Assembly (NCBI RefSeq): GCF_022539505.1
Contig: NC_061513.1
Coordinates: 182,620,017-182,684,016 of the forward strand
Direction: 5' to 3'
From: Lolium rigidum
Taxonomy: Eukaryota; Streptophyta; Magnoliopsida; Poales; Poaceae
DNA: 64,000 nucleotides
The notes under the pieces were generated by a model. The model saw only the letters and a program-made list of their open reading frames with translations. It ran no database searches and was not told the origin of the DNA. Of the stretch, positions 10,613 through 21,900 are shown in pieces. Positions within the stretch are counted from its first letter, which is position 1. Every line of letters starts with the position of its first letter. Made by a program: the position numbers and the translations under genes.

Positions 10613-12075
10613 TGATAAGGGCTAAGCCCTAGGGGAGGCCCGATCTTCACGGATTTGGGTGGGATTCGCGGAAGTTCCGGTGGGCGGAAGTTCCGGTCGC
10701 TCGGGGCGGAAGTTCCGGCTAGATCCTCTTCACAGGGTGTTGGGCAGCATCTGGGAGGCATCTGGGCGGAAGTTCCATTCCTGGGGCGCTGGAGCTCCAT
10801 CTTCTTCGTCTTCAGCTGGCTCTTCCTTGGCTTGGTCTCCATGGCTTGTGTCTTGGTCGATGTACCTGATTGAACACAGGGTATTTGCATGAAGTAGTAT
10901 GCCATCCAAGGATGTGTCAAATGTATACGTGGAAAGGAGGGAATTCACCTCTTGGTGTATAGCTTTGCCCCGAGCTCGTGTCACTGGGACACGAGGAGGG
11001 CTTGTCGGTCTTTAGGAGGAGGTGTCCAAAATCCACCCCGTATCACGGCACCAGGCCCGGTTGACCGGCTTCCTCGACTAATGCTGAGCTGGACACTTCC
11101 CCAACGGTTAGATTTCGGCTTGGGCTATAAATAGGTTTTCTTCCACCTTGGGCTGTAAAGTTTTTCCACTCTCTCTCCTCCATTGTTGACTTTGAAGAAC
11201 TTGCCCTATCTCTTGATTCCCCCATGATTCTTGCTCATTCTTGAGGGATCTAAGAGAGGAGATCTAGATCTACAATCGCCACCAATCCATTTCTCCTCTA
11301 AGTGAGGGGAACTCTTGGGATCTAGATCTTGGATTCATTTGTTGATTTCCTATTTTGTTCTTCCTCTCTAATCTCATCCTAGCATTTGTTGCATTGGTGG
11401 GATTTGAGTGTGAAGGATTTGAACACCTTTGGTGTTCTTGCTTTGCATCATTGCATAGTGTTGAGCTCTCCACCATGATTAGTTCGAGTGAGAGACCGTG
11501 AGCTTGTTACTCTTGGTGGGTGACCTCCTAGTTGGCTTGGTTGCTGTCCCGGTGACCTCTTCGTGGAAGATTGTGAAGAGGCCCGGGCTTCTCCTTCGTG
11601 GAGCTTGCCATCTCCAGAGTGGAGGAAAAGCTAACCATAAGGAAAGGGCCATTATCCTTCGTGGGTTTGGCTCGGAGAAGAAAGTGAGCCTTCGTGGCGT
11701 TGGGGAATCCTTCGTGGGACCTCCACCTCTCCAAACGTGACGTACCTTCTTGCAAAGGAAGGGAACACGGGAATACATCTTCGTCTCCGCGTGCCTCGGT
11801 TATTTCTATACCCGGGCTTACTTTCCTTGTGATAGCCATCGAGCTTGAAGTATCTATTATATCATGTTATCACTTGTTGTACATATATATATATATATAT
11901 CTTGTGCCTATCTTGCTTAGCTCTAGTTGTTGTTGTTGCACTTAGTTGAGCCTAGCATATTTAGGGTTTGTGCTTGTAGAATAAACATAGTTTAATTCCG
12001 CATTCTTACAGTCCAAATCCGTAAGAGTTTTTAAACGCCTATTCACCCCCCTCTAGGCGACATCTCGTCCTTTCA
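10613..12075. mobile_element. LTR next to the CRM-like element, orientation ambiguous
   Basis: Starts TGATAAGG and ends CGTCCTTTCA. The right flank (12076) is LINE sequence. The adjoining primer site says it is the 5' LTR of the reverse-strand element. Internal signals point the other way: TATAAATA at 11126-11133, then AATAAA at 11980-11985, and a 3' end (CACCCCCCTCTAGGCG) like that of the forward LTR 24878-26121. Either it is a reverse LTR with coincidental signals, or two LTR pieces are fused within it; TATCA at 11042-11046 is a possible internal boundary. No ORF here looks real. Confidence 0.6.
11881..11902. repeat. AT dinucleotide microsatellite
   Basis: About ten AT units within the LTR. 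Confidence 0.9.
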
Positions 12076-12127
12076 CCCCCAGAGTTCCCTCCTCCAGGCT
12101 CTGGATCAAGTTTGCACGGTCGCTCGC
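12076..12127 (-). pseudogene. LINE RNase H fragment (piece 3 of 3)
   Basis: The reverse strand continues the RNase H-like reading of the LINE after the solo LTR at 12128-13707 is removed. The encoded VASDRANLIQSL matches the third conserved stretch of plant LINE RNase H domains. It is cut on the left by the LTR ending at 12075. Confidence 0.7.
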
Positions 12128-13712
12128 TGATGTTGTGCAGAGTATGCAGTTGGGAAATCCCAAGAGGAAGGTATGATAAGCACATCAGCAAGTTTTCCCT
12201 CAGTAAGAAACCAAGGCTTAATCGACCAGTAGGAGAAATAAATCACTTCTGAAGGTGTTGCTGGCTGACTTTGGCAGGGCGCACTACTGGTGTCAGCAAC
12301 AACGTGGAACCTGCTCACAACACAACCAAAATATTTTGCCCCAACTTACAGTGAGGTTGTCAATCTCACTGGTTTTGCTGAAAACAAAGGATTAGACGTA
12401 TAGTGTGGAAAGAAATGTTTGTTTGCAGTGAAATAAAGAGAACATTGCTTTGCAGTAGATGGTTTTATCAGTGTAAAAGAAAGGACTGGGATCCACAGTT
12501 CACTAGAGGTGTCTCTCCATAAAGATAAATAACATGCTGGGTAAACAAATTACAGCTGGGCAATTGACAGAATAAAGACCATACATGACAAGATGATTAC
12601 TATGAGATTCATTTGGGCATTACAACAAGATTCATAGACCGTAATCCAACTGAATCTATGACTAATAATCCACCCTCAGGATATCATCCGAACAACTTTG
12701 GGTATTAAGTTGCAAGCAACAGATTATTGCATTAAGTAAAGTGTGTAAAGTAACAATAGAATTATCCTTGGATAAAGCATTGTTGTTTTCTCCCTAGTAG
12801 CAACATCACATCTAGAACCTTAGTAGTTATTGTCACTCTCCCAGATTACTAGAGTCATGAACCCACTATCGAGCATAAATACTCTCTCTTGGAGTCACAA
12901 GCACATACTTGGCCAGAGCATCTACTAACAACGGAGAGCATGCAAGATCAAAAATAACATATAAACAGGTCTATAATCAACTCAACCATAGTATTCTACA
13001 TTCATCGGATCCCAGCAAACACAATATGTAGCATTACATAAAGATGATCTTGATCATGATTCACAGCTCACAAGATCTAAACATGAAGCATAAAGAGGAG
13101 AAGACAACCATCTAGAGCTATGGACTTGTAGTCTAGAGATGAACTACTCACGCATCACTTCGGAGGCGGGCATGTTGATGAAGAGGCCTCTGGTGATGAT
13201 CTTCCTCTCCGGTAGGGTGCCGGGAAGAGCTTCAGAACCCTCCCGAACTAGGGTCGACGATGGCGGTGGCTACGGAACTTTTCATGGATGGAGGCTCGGG
13301 TGTTTAGATTTTTCCCGAGGATGTGAATTTATAGGCGAAAGGCGAAGTTGGTGGACGCCCGAGGGGACCACACCATACCTAGGCGCGGCTAGGGGGTGGG
13401 CCGCGCCTAGGGGTAGTGTGGCCACCTCCTGGCTCTTCTCCGTCTCTCCTTTGGACTTCGTCTTCGTCTTCGTGACAGTAAAATAGGAACTTCGGCTTTT
13501 GTTTCGTCCAATTCCGAGAATATTTCCTGTATAACTTTTCTGAAATACAAAAACAACAGAAAACAGGAACTGGTACTGTGGCATCTTGTTAATAGGTTAG
13601 TTCTAGAAAATGCATAAAAATGCCACAAAGTGTAAACAAAACATATAGAAATTGGTGTAAAACAAGCCTGGATCATCAAAAATTATAGATACGTTTGCAA
13701 CATATCACTCGC
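12123..13712 (-). mobile_element. Second solo Athila-type LTR with CTCGC target duplication
   Basis: The LTR is 12128-13707 (1580 bp), flanked by CTCGC at 12123-12127 and 13708-13712. On the reverse strand it starts TGATATGTTGC and ends CATCA. It is collinear with 7124-8725 but visibly more diverged, including at its first bases (TGATATGT against TGATACGT). It has no coding capacity. It was inserted into the RNase H part of the LINE. Confidence 0.92.
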
Positions 13713-13777
13713 CACCTAACCGGCCGGGCGTTGATATCATATGCTAGAGCTATTGCTTCTCGACACGCGAGGGCCGG
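13708..13777 (-). pseudogene. LINE RNase H fragment (piece 2 of 3)
   Basis: The reverse strand encodes LACREAIALAYDINARP, the second conserved stretch of plant LINE RNase H. It joins in frame with the piece at 26122 once the Tat element and the solo LTR are removed, with GCCGG as the shared junction. Confidence 0.78.
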
Positions 13778-14162
13778 TGACAAGGGATTAACTTATCAAT
13801 GCCTATGGATTATAGGCTAGGGTTTAGTTAGAAGTAGAGGGCAAGTAGATCTCGAAGGTTTCAGCCGAAAAGTACTCGACGAATATGAAAACTAGGGTTT
13901 GCAGACAATGATTCGATGATCTTCTCGTCCCTCGACCCCCCTTTATATAGGTGGAGCCGAGGGATTCGTGCTATACAAGGATTACGTAGTCCGGGACGGT
14001 TTCTAACTCATCCCGCCAGATTACAAATAACACTTCCTATTACAACTCTATCTTTTCCTTAAATACATCTTGGGCTCTCGAGCCTTCTTATCCTTCGGGT
14101 AGTGGGCCTTCAATAAACCCCGGGTACTATATTCGGCAGGCCCATTTGGGATGCCTATGTCA
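13778..14162 (-). repeat. 3' LTR of the Tat element
   Basis: 385 bp; it pairs with 24485-24872. The reverse strand carries a TATATAAA box at 13942-13949. It is preceded on the reverse strand by the polypurine tract at 14163-14179. Confidence 0.95.
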
Positions 14163-14179
14163 GTAGCCCCCGAGATTTT
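14163..14179 (-). promoter_or_regulatory. Polypurine tract of the Tat element
   Basis: The reverse strand reads AAAATCTCGGGGGCTAC directly before the LTR start TGACA. It is the likely primer for plus-strand DNA synthesis. Three further copies of the CTCGGGGGCTAC core occur at 14807, 15000 and 15092. Confidence 0.8.
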
Positions 14180-15430
14180 GCTTGAATCATAGAGTCAGGG
14201 AAAATCTCTATTGTTTATTTTTACTCGAAAGCTCAAACTTTCATACTTCTTCTCATAAAATTCTATATTGTACAGGGATATTGGTAGTTGGGGCTAGTTC
14301 ATCTGACGGATCAGGTACTAGTTAACTGCTCTAGTGGCAATCCGCAAAAACCTTCTTCAAAATCACGTCCCTGGACATGATCTCGGGATACTGGTGTAAA
14401 CTTCGACAGGTGCCGCTTAAGGTCTTACCATTCTGTCGAGTCCCGAGTCAAATTTATCGAGTACCTAACGCGTCCGTTAGGATTTTTCTTCGTATCTGTT
14501 GATACGGATAAAAGTAGCGGAGCGCAGTCTTCGGCGATGCCACGCCCAGCAGAATAGATCTGGGGTCTTACCTTCGCAAATTTGCGGCATTCAGAAATTG
14601 ATCGCAACTTTGGCGTTCTGAGAATATATTGTCGAGTGCTTTTCCGGCTGTTGGAATGGCACATTTTATCGAGTCACATATGACTTATATTGCTCTCCCG
14701 ATGGGAGTATATGTAGAGTTAATTATAACTCGAAATATACTCTCTTGTCGTTCTATTTTTCTTTTGTTAATTTCATCGGGCACGCGAACAGCGTTCCCGA
14801 TGGGAGTAGCCCCCGAGGCTACAGCCAAGAACTTGTGCTTGGTTGTAGGCTCAACATTTTAGTCCACCTTGTCACTATATTGTCATTACTTCTCAATATG
14901 AATTCTTTTCTCTTTTTCTTCTTCTTTTTCTCTTTCTTTCTTCTTTTTTTTTTTTTTTTTTTTATCTTTCGGGTGCGCGAACAGCGCTCCCGATGGGAGT
15001 AGCCCCCGAGGCTACAGCCAAGAACTTGTGCTTGACTGTAGGCTCAACATTTTCTATATTGTCATACTCGAGATTATACTATCTGTCAAAGTAGCCCCCG
15101 AGCATTTGGGCAAAAACTTGTTTCTGACCAAAGGCTCCCGATGCATTCAAATAACTTATCCTGTCGCCATTCTCCTTTTTCTTGTCGACATATTTTCCCT
15201 TGTCAAATTTTCTTCAACTCTATCAATGGTCGAAATTTTTCTGCTTTGTGGGTCCATCGTTCCCACCATGTTGACACGTCGTGCAAGTGGGGGACACACG
15301 TCCTCCGCTTTTTCTGGCGCACGTACGGTAACGCCTATCTTAGTAAAAATACTTTTTTGCCCTTGAATCTAGAAGATCCATTCTCACCACACGATTTCCT
15401 CATCCAACGGTACACTGCGACCCCCAATTC
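14180..15430. other. Repeat-rich region between the LTR and the antisense gene
   Basis: No convincing CDS. It contains an 85-bp repeat in two copies (14776-14860 and 14969-15053), each holding a polypurine-tract-like core. A long polypyrimidine run (14907-14965) lies between them. The region separates the antisense gene promoter from the 3' LTR and may include that gene's distal regulatory sequence. Confidence 0.7.
14776..15053. repeat. 85-bp direct repeat, two copies 193 bp apart
   Basis: Copies at 14776-14860 and 14969-15053 differ at only a few bases. Each contains CGATGGGAGTAGCCCCCGAG. Confidence 0.9.
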
Positions 15431-15431
15431 T

Positions 15432-15439
15432 TATATAAA
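15432..15439 (+). promoter_or_regulatory. TATA box of the antisense gene
   Basis: TATATAAA lies 128 bases before the ATG at 15567, a normal distance for a plant promoter with a short leader. It is on the strand opposite gag-pol and outside the LTR. Confidence 0.7.
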
Positions 15440-15566
15440 CCTATCTTCAACCTCCGTTTATCCCCTTGCTTGCGCCGCTCACCTGTTTCTCTTCGCAAAT
15501 CTTCCCCTGCGCCCAATTCTCGCCGATTTCCCGCACTCGCATACATTGCTCAACCCACTGCCGTGG

Positions 15567-18314
15567 ATGCCACCGCGTGCGCGTTTGACTCGCCACAGCA
15601 CTCCAGAGTCCAAGATGGCCGCTGAAGATCTTGAGTGGGAGAGATCCAAAATCTCCAATCAAGACGTCAATATGCTGAAAAGGCTCGGCCTGATGAAGAA
15701 GGAAGACGCCATCCGCTTTCCCAGCGAAGAAAGCTATCCCAAGCCTCCAATGGAGTATCGGGTTAGTTTCGTTGATCATCTCATCCGCGGCCTCTCTACC
15801 CCAATCCATGATTTCCTCCGCGGTCTTCTCTTTGTCTATGGGATTCAGCTGCACCAGCTGACCCCCAATTCCATTCTTCACATTTCTATTTTTATCACAC
15901 TTTGCGAATGCTTTCTTGGAGTTGCTCCCAATTGGGCTCTCTGGAAGCGCATTTTCTGCCTTCGCCGTAATGGCGCTCACAACGCCACCTACAACATAGG
16001 TGGCGTAGTTATCTGTGTCCGAACCGATGTCGATTATTTCGACGTCAAATTTCCCGACTCTGTCCAAGGATGGCGCAAGAGGTGGCTCTATATACACGAA
16101 GAAAGCGCCAATTCCGTGGAACACAACATAGTTCCCTTCGACGGAAACGCGAAGATTCAACGCCGCCACTCCCGGGACGCCGAAGCTTCCGAAGAAGAGA
16201 GAAAGGCGACGAAGCTCTTATGACTCGTATTCATCAGCTCCAAAATACTCGAGGCAAAGAGTTGTCTCGGTGTCCAAATCACAGCCTATTTTCTTAGGAT
16301 TAGAGTGCAGCCTCTTCGGGCTCGCAAAAATCCCCTTTGGACGTATTCTGGTGCCAATGACGCCAATAGGCTCTCCAATGATCTTTCTGTGAAGGACTTG
16401 GAGAAGCTTATTCGAAGAATTACCTCGCTGAGTAAGAAGGATCCTATTCCTTCCTCTTGTCGCGTGGAACCCTACAGCTCCACTAATCCTCTCCCCGAGG
16501 TATTTTGCCTTCTCGAATTTTTTATCTTGTTCTGAATTTTTCCTGCATCTCATTGTATTAATATCTCGCTATTTTTCTCTCTGTCGCTATTTTTTTGTAG
16601 AATCACCCTACTATGGCTTCCCTTCCTCCTCTTCCTGAGGATGGAGAAGTCGAAGAAATGGGTATTGTTGCCGAAGATACTCAAGGCTCTTCTGTACCTG
16701 GAAGTGAAGTCGCGGGTTCTCACAAATCCGCGGCTTCTCATGAGAAAGAGGTTGAGTCTGAAGCCAGTGAATCGACTGAATCCCTTCCTCCTGCTGTTTC
16801 TCCAAGGAACAAAAGGAAAAGGACTGATGCCGAAGATTCTGGCATTTCTAAGGCTGAAGAAGTTGTTCCTTCTCATCCGAAGGCAGGTTACGATCCTTAT
16901 GTTGAATCCCTCATCAGCTCGTAAGTCGACTTTTATCTCTCCTCCCCTTTTTTATGTACTCGAAGGATTTATCTTGTCTTGCTTTTTATACTGTCGATTT
17001 TTGTTCACTAGTGATGAGGAAGAAGAAGTACCAGTCACTGACGTGGTTCCTCGGACCAGCACGTCACGAACTGTACTTGTTTCCGACACGCTAGTTGAAG
17101 GAGATGAAACGTCGCCTCCTCAGCAAAACGTCGTCAACACTACGCCACCATCAAGCCCCCTTGTCCCTTCACCAAAAAGGGCAAGGGTTGAAATGATCAT
17201 TGAGCCTACTCCTCAATTGGGCAGCTCTTCGTCGCAGCTCTTGGATGATGTAAGTTTGTCAATGTCTATATTTCTTCTATTTTTGCTTTTGTGGACCCTT
17301 CCCCCTTTTTTTTTAATGCCGATGTTTTCCCCTTCTTTTCTTCTTCTTTGACAGCCTATGATCAAGGATCTTATCCGCATCGGGTCCCAGTTTATTGGGT
17401 ACCGCGAGTATGCCAGCAGAGCCGAAGGTACGACTTTTACACTTGCTGTTTTTCCTTGGTATTTTACGCCTACTGCTTGTCGCTATTTCTGATCTTTCTT
17501 CTCTCTCTTTTCCACATCTCGACAGAAAAACTTGCAGAGGCTAACGAACGTGCCGAGACACTTTCTCGGAAACTTGAGAAAAGTGAAGCGGCTCGCAAGA
17601 AAGCTGAGCTTGCCGCTAGCGAAGCCAGAGCTGAAGCTGATGATGCCAAAGCAAAGGCTGCTAGTGTCGAAGAATTGCAGCAAAGGCTCAAAGATGCTGA
17701 ATCTGCCTTGCACGAGCAAAAATCTGCACAGGCTGCACGAGAACAAGGGATCATCAAGCGTTTGAAATCGCAAAGTCGACGTACGCTGAGTAATATCACT
17801 TGTCCCTTCTGTTTTGTTTGTACTTCTTGTTTCTTGGTTTTCGACTAATGTTCTGTCTTATGTGGCAGCCCAAACCAACCAAGATTTTGATCTGGAGAAA
17901 CCTGTCAATGACCCTCTCCTTGACGCACTTTCTCTTCTAGAATTCCATGGACGCGAAATTCGTGAAGGCGTGGCCAATGCCAGTGCGAGTTTGTCGGCGT
18001 TGTTTCCCTACTTCTTCCCGAAGAAAGAGGAACCTTCGACATTCCTTGCCCTTGCCAAACTTTTCAATTCATCGGAAGATCTTGGATTGAAGATGCGCCA
18101 TGAGAATATGAAGGTGGCTGTTGAAAATACTGTTGCTCTGGTTGCTGACAGCCAACAAACTCTCGACTGGATGAAGGTTGGCGACACCGATCAGATAGAA
18201 CAGTCGAGATGGAAATCGCTGATTAAGGCGGCCAAGCCCAACACGAAGAAAATCTTGGCGTATCTCGGGATCAGGCCAACTTCGACTCCTAGCTCCTCGA
18301 GGCCGGAGGTCTAG
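15567..18314 (+). pseudogene. Antisense six-exon gene of the Tat element (exon 1 frameshifted)
   Basis: Forward strand, opposite to gag-pol. Exons by my reading are 15567-16499, 16601-16920, 17012-17249, 17355-17427, 17526-17780 and 17869-18314. All five introns are GT-AG, and together the exons total 2265 nt, exactly 755 codons including the stop. Exon 1 encodes a domain that resembles Pfam's 'putative gypsy type transposon' family, with FVDHLIRGLSTPIHDFLRGL, near residues 60-190. Exons 2-3 are acidic with basic KRKRT and KRAR patches that could be nuclear signals. Exon 5 is a heptad-rich coiled coil of about 85 residues. Function is unknown. Two opposite single-base shifts near 16205 and 16269 put a stop at 16221 inside exon 1 and cancel afterwards. 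A nearby ATG at 15615 is an alternative start. Confidence 0.85.
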
Positions 18315-18444
18315 TTGCATGCCTCCTTGTCTCCTTTTCTGTTTCTTTTGCTCTTGTCGCCATTTTAGCCTTGGCGACAATTACTCACTTAGTCTTCCTG
18401 GAGAACTTTCTTTTGTAATACCCATGTAAATATTCTAGCAAGTA

Positions 18445-19036
18445 ATGAAATTTCCCTTCGTGCTTTTCATTGATCCTGGGCCTTTCTTTTCCGAGTTAAT
18501 ATTTGATAACTACTCGACTCCTCCTTGCTCTGCCGCTGCTTCACCTGCATCTTCCTTCTCGAAGAAAATACTAGTCGACCCTAGTCTCCTCGAGAGTTCA
18601 TCAAGCGGACATTTGTCGGAAGATTTACAGGAACTTCGACAACAACTTCAGTTTATGAAGAAACAAACTTTGGCCATGATGGAACAATCTCGAAAAGCCT
18701 CTGAAGGAGAAAAACTTGCTCTTCATCAAGCCGAAGAAGCTGTGGCTGCTAGGGATGCTGCTGTCTTGGAAGCAAAGGGAGCCACAACCCGAGAAAATAG
18801 TATGCTTGAGCTAATGCTAGAAGCTAGCACAGATATGCTAGGTACGTTTTTGCCTTCTTTTGATGCCTCTTCTTTATCTTGCTGTGCCTTTCTTCCAATT
18901 TCTTGCCCTGTCGCTTTTAACAGGCTCAGTTCTTGATTCTGCTGCCGAAGATCAGAGAGTGAATGAGAGGACAAATCTTCTTGTTAACCTCTCCCTTAAT
19001 CATGGGTGTTTGTCCTCAATTGCTGTCAACCAGTAG
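18445..19036 (+). pseudogene. Extra antisense exon pair, truncated
   Basis: A forward ORF from 18445 to a GT donor at 18842 continues after an AG acceptor (18923) at 18924 and ends at a stop at 19034-19036. The joined phase is open. It encodes a coiled-coil-like segment (EDLQELRQQLQFMKKQTLAM near 18610) and then VLDSAAEDQRVNERTNLLV. From memory, this resembles the C-terminal part of longer antisense proteins of related elements. It overlaps the point where reverse-strand pol stops (about 19020), so it may be a remnant of a second antisense gene or an alternative 3' end of the first. Confidence 0.55.
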
Positions 19037-19197
19037 AATCCTGCCCGAAAAACCTTGGCTGCGATAGCTCGACTACTTGCGTGGTGGCCACATATTCCTT
19101 CGTGCACATCCTTCAGAATTATTCTTCCTTCTTCGGGTGTAACGCACCTTTGCAAGACGCCTGAAATACTTCGCTTATATAGTTCTCCCTTAACCAC
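19017..19197 (-). pseudogene. Integrase zinc-binding domain only
   Basis: The reverse strand encodes the H-H-C-C start of gypsy integrase (KDVHEGICGHHASSRAIAAK) up to FYWLTAIED near 19030. The frame then ends, and no catalytic core or C-terminal domain follows anywhere in the element. The junction lies at the antisense exon on the other strand, so the core was lost by deletion. Confidence 0.8.
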
Positions 19198-19416
19198 TCG
19201 TGAAAGCTTTGGAGCGTCGAATTACTCGCCTTGCCTCGACTGGATCGTCGGGTATTTCTTTCCTGAGTATATATGATATGTATGGCTGCATCCATGGTAT
19301 CTGTATTACCATGACTAGGTCTTGCTCTTCTTCTTCTTCCTCTTGCTTCTCCTTGGTAGCCCCCGATGGTTTCTTCTCCTTCTTTTTTGATTTTGTCGAC
19401 TCGGTGGATCTCTCTG

Positions 19417-19878
19417 TTATTTCTTCCCAAAATACACCTGGTGGGACTGCAAGGCACTGCGACCCGATGTTTGCCGAACGTCGGCTTCGTCGTTGCTCAA
19501 TCTACTAATATGATTTACTTCGCATCCATCGAACAACTTCTCGAGCTCATTGTACACCTCCTTGTATGCCATCATGCTATCATTGACTGCGTCACATTGA
19601 TTCATAACTTGCTGAGCTACCAACTGTGAATCGCCAAAGATTTTTAATCGAGTTGCTCCGCAGGCTTTCGCCATCTTCATCCCGTGTATGAGAGCCTCGT
19701 ATTCTGCTTCATTGTTAGATGCGTTAGGGAACGTCATCCGAAGGATGTACTTCAACTTGTCGCCTTCAGGTGATATGAGTACTACTCCTGCGCCAGCCCC
19801 TTCTAGTCTCTTGGACCCATCAAAATTCATAGTCCGGGTTCTCGATAAATGCGGGGGTCCTGTATTTTGCAACTCCAT
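19417..19878 (-). pseudogene. Second, archaeal-type RNase H
   Basis: The reverse-strand ORF contains MNFDGSKRLEGAGAGVVLIS near 19830, NNEAEYEALIHGM near 19720 and IFGDSQLVAQQVM near 19650. These carry the D, E and D catalytic residues of the plant-type RNase H found beside the normal gypsy RNase H in Tat elements. It removes RNA from RNA-DNA hybrids. The frame shifts near 19440 before the integrase region. Confidence 0.82.
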
Positions 19879-19912
19879 CCACTCGCGATGAAGTCCGGTA
19901 GTATTTGCGACT

Positions 19913-20440
19913 TTATTGCTTTTCTTTTTTCATACGTGATGTCCCGAGGGAAAGTTCTATTCCCCAAAGGGAGACACGACCCGTAGCTTCTGGGTTGTTG
20001 AGTATATTTGACAAAGGAGCTTCATTGACCACTATGATCGGGTGTGCCGAAAAATAGTGGCGCAATTTTCGTGCTGTCGTGAACACTCCATATGCTAGCT
20101 TTTGGTACTGAGGGTACCTTTGTTTTGAGGGCGACAAGACTTCGCTCACGAAGTATACTGGTCGCTGTACTCCATGGATTTTCCCTTCTTCTTCTCTTTC
20201 GACAACTAACACCGTGCTAACCACTTGGGGTGTGGCTGCAATATACAGCAGGAGAGGTTCCTTTTCCTTTGGAGCCACCGGGATTGGTGGTGTCGATATT
20301 TTTCGCTTCAGATCCTCGAAAGCTCGATCGGCTTCTTCGTTCCACTGGAATTTATCTCCTTGCTTTATCAGCGCATAAAATGGTAACGCTTTTTCTCCTA
20401 ACCTGGCGACGAATCTGCTCAAAGCTGCGACTCGCCCAGT
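19913..20440 (-). pseudogene. gypsy RNase H and connection region
   Basis: The reverse strand encodes FVARLGEKALPFYALIK near 20400, LLLYIAATPQVVSTVLV near 20240 and RYPQYQKLAYGVFTTARKLR near 20110. The usual first catalytic aspartate position (L-Y-I/L-A-x-S) reads YIAAT, as in other Tat elements where this domain has degenerated; that interpretation is from memory. Confidence 0.75.
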
Positions 20441-21227
20441 TAGCTGCTTGTATTTCTTTCAACTTCGTTGGCTTCCTCATTGTTACTATGGCTTGTATTT
20501 TGTCGGGATTTGCTTCAATCCCTCTTGCTGAAACTAGAAACCCCGGAAGTTCTCCTGCTGGGACGCCAAAAGAACACTTCGTCGGGTTCAGCTTGAGGCA
20601 GAATTTGTCGAGGTTGTCAAAAGTTTCTTTGAGATCCTCGATCAGCGTTGTCCCCTTTTTTGATGTTATGACGACATCATCGATGTATACTTGCACGTTT
20701 TTCCCGATCTGTGTTGCTAAACACTTACGCATCATCCTCTGATATGTTGCTCCCGCATTTTTTAGACCGAAGGGCATTGTCTTGTAGCAAAACACGCCGT
20801 AAGGTGTAATAAACGCTGTCTTGGCTTCATCATCTTCTTTTAATCTGATCTGGTTATAACCAGAGTATGCATCCAAAAAGGAAAGACGTTCACAACCTGC
20901 CGTGGAGTCGATGATTTGATCGATCCTTGGGAGGGGAAAGTGATCCTTAGGGCAATGTTTGTTGAGACACGTGAAGTCGACGCACATGCGAAGGACTGTC
21001 GTGTTTTTCTTCGGCACCATCACTGGGTTAGCTACCCATGTGGCTTCTGTAGATATCTCTACGATAAAACCAGCTTCCTCTAGTCGATTTATTTCGATAG
21101 CATGGATTTGCGGTTTGGTTCCGAAAAACGCCGCAAAGGTTGTCTGATTGGTTTCGCTGTTGGATCCAAATTTAGGTGGTGCTCGGCAAGTTGCCTGGGT
21201 ACTCCTGGCATGTCGGCTGGACACCAT
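20440..21227 (-). pseudogene. gypsy reverse transcriptase
   Basis: Nearly the whole domain is open on the reverse strand. Motifs are VPKKNTTVLRMCVDFTCLNK near 21010, FLDAYSGYNQI near 20870, MPFGLKNAGATYQRMM near 20770 and the active site VYIDDVVI near 20675. The frame changes near 20440 before RNase H. It would copy element RNA into DNA. Confidence 0.88.
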
Positions 21228-21274
21228 GCGAAGATTTTCCGGTTCTCACGGAGGAACTCGACGAGCGCGCTTTC

Positions 21275-21900
21275 CTATGCGATATCCATGTTGTTTGCAA
21301 TGGATGTCGTCTTTTTTGGATCTGTCGGGTGAATCTGCACCTCCTTAGAATTTTTCTCTGTGTTGAAAGTTGATTCTTTGTTTGGCCTTCCAACGTACGG
21401 CCATACGTCGTAATCAGTCATGCTTTTCGACGCCAAGTATTCAGCTTGCATCCCGAAGGTTTCGATAACCGATGGAAATCCTTGTCGCACTTATCAGCTA
21501 AGGCGAAACTCCCTTTGATCGTGATTGGTCCCTTGGGTCCGGGCAATCTCCATAACAGGTATGTATAGTGTGGTACTGCCATAAATCTAGCATATGCTGG
21601 TCGTCCCAACAAAGCGTGGTATTGCGATGGAAAATCCACGACTTCAAACTCCGGTTTCTCGATTCTATAATTTTCTCGGGTTCCAAAGCTGAACGTCGAG
21701 GTTGATCTTTCCCAATGGGTAACTTGGTTTTTACTGGTGTGATGCCGTGGAACCTTGTGTCCGTTGGCTTCAGGTTTGCTAAGGATATGTTCATCTTCCT
21801 CAATGTATCCGCATACATAAGGTTTAAGCTGCTGCCACCATCTATGAATACTCGAGAAACATCAAAGCCCGCAATAACCGCTGGCAGAATAAGTGCTGAC
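21275..21900 (-). pseudogene. gypsy aspartic protease region
   Basis: The active site VFIDGGSSLNLMYADTLRKM is encoded near 21860-21800, with DGG replacing DSG as in many Tat elements. The second half (FPSQYHALLGRPAYARFMA) is near 21620 in another frame. At least two shifts lie between 21720 and 21490. Confidence 0.75.

Noticed and set aside
15141..16223. Single 360-codon host protein starting at 15141
   Set aside because: The first 140 codons precede or span the TATA box and leader. The real protein starts at 15567 or 15615 and continues through introns as part of an element's antisense gene.
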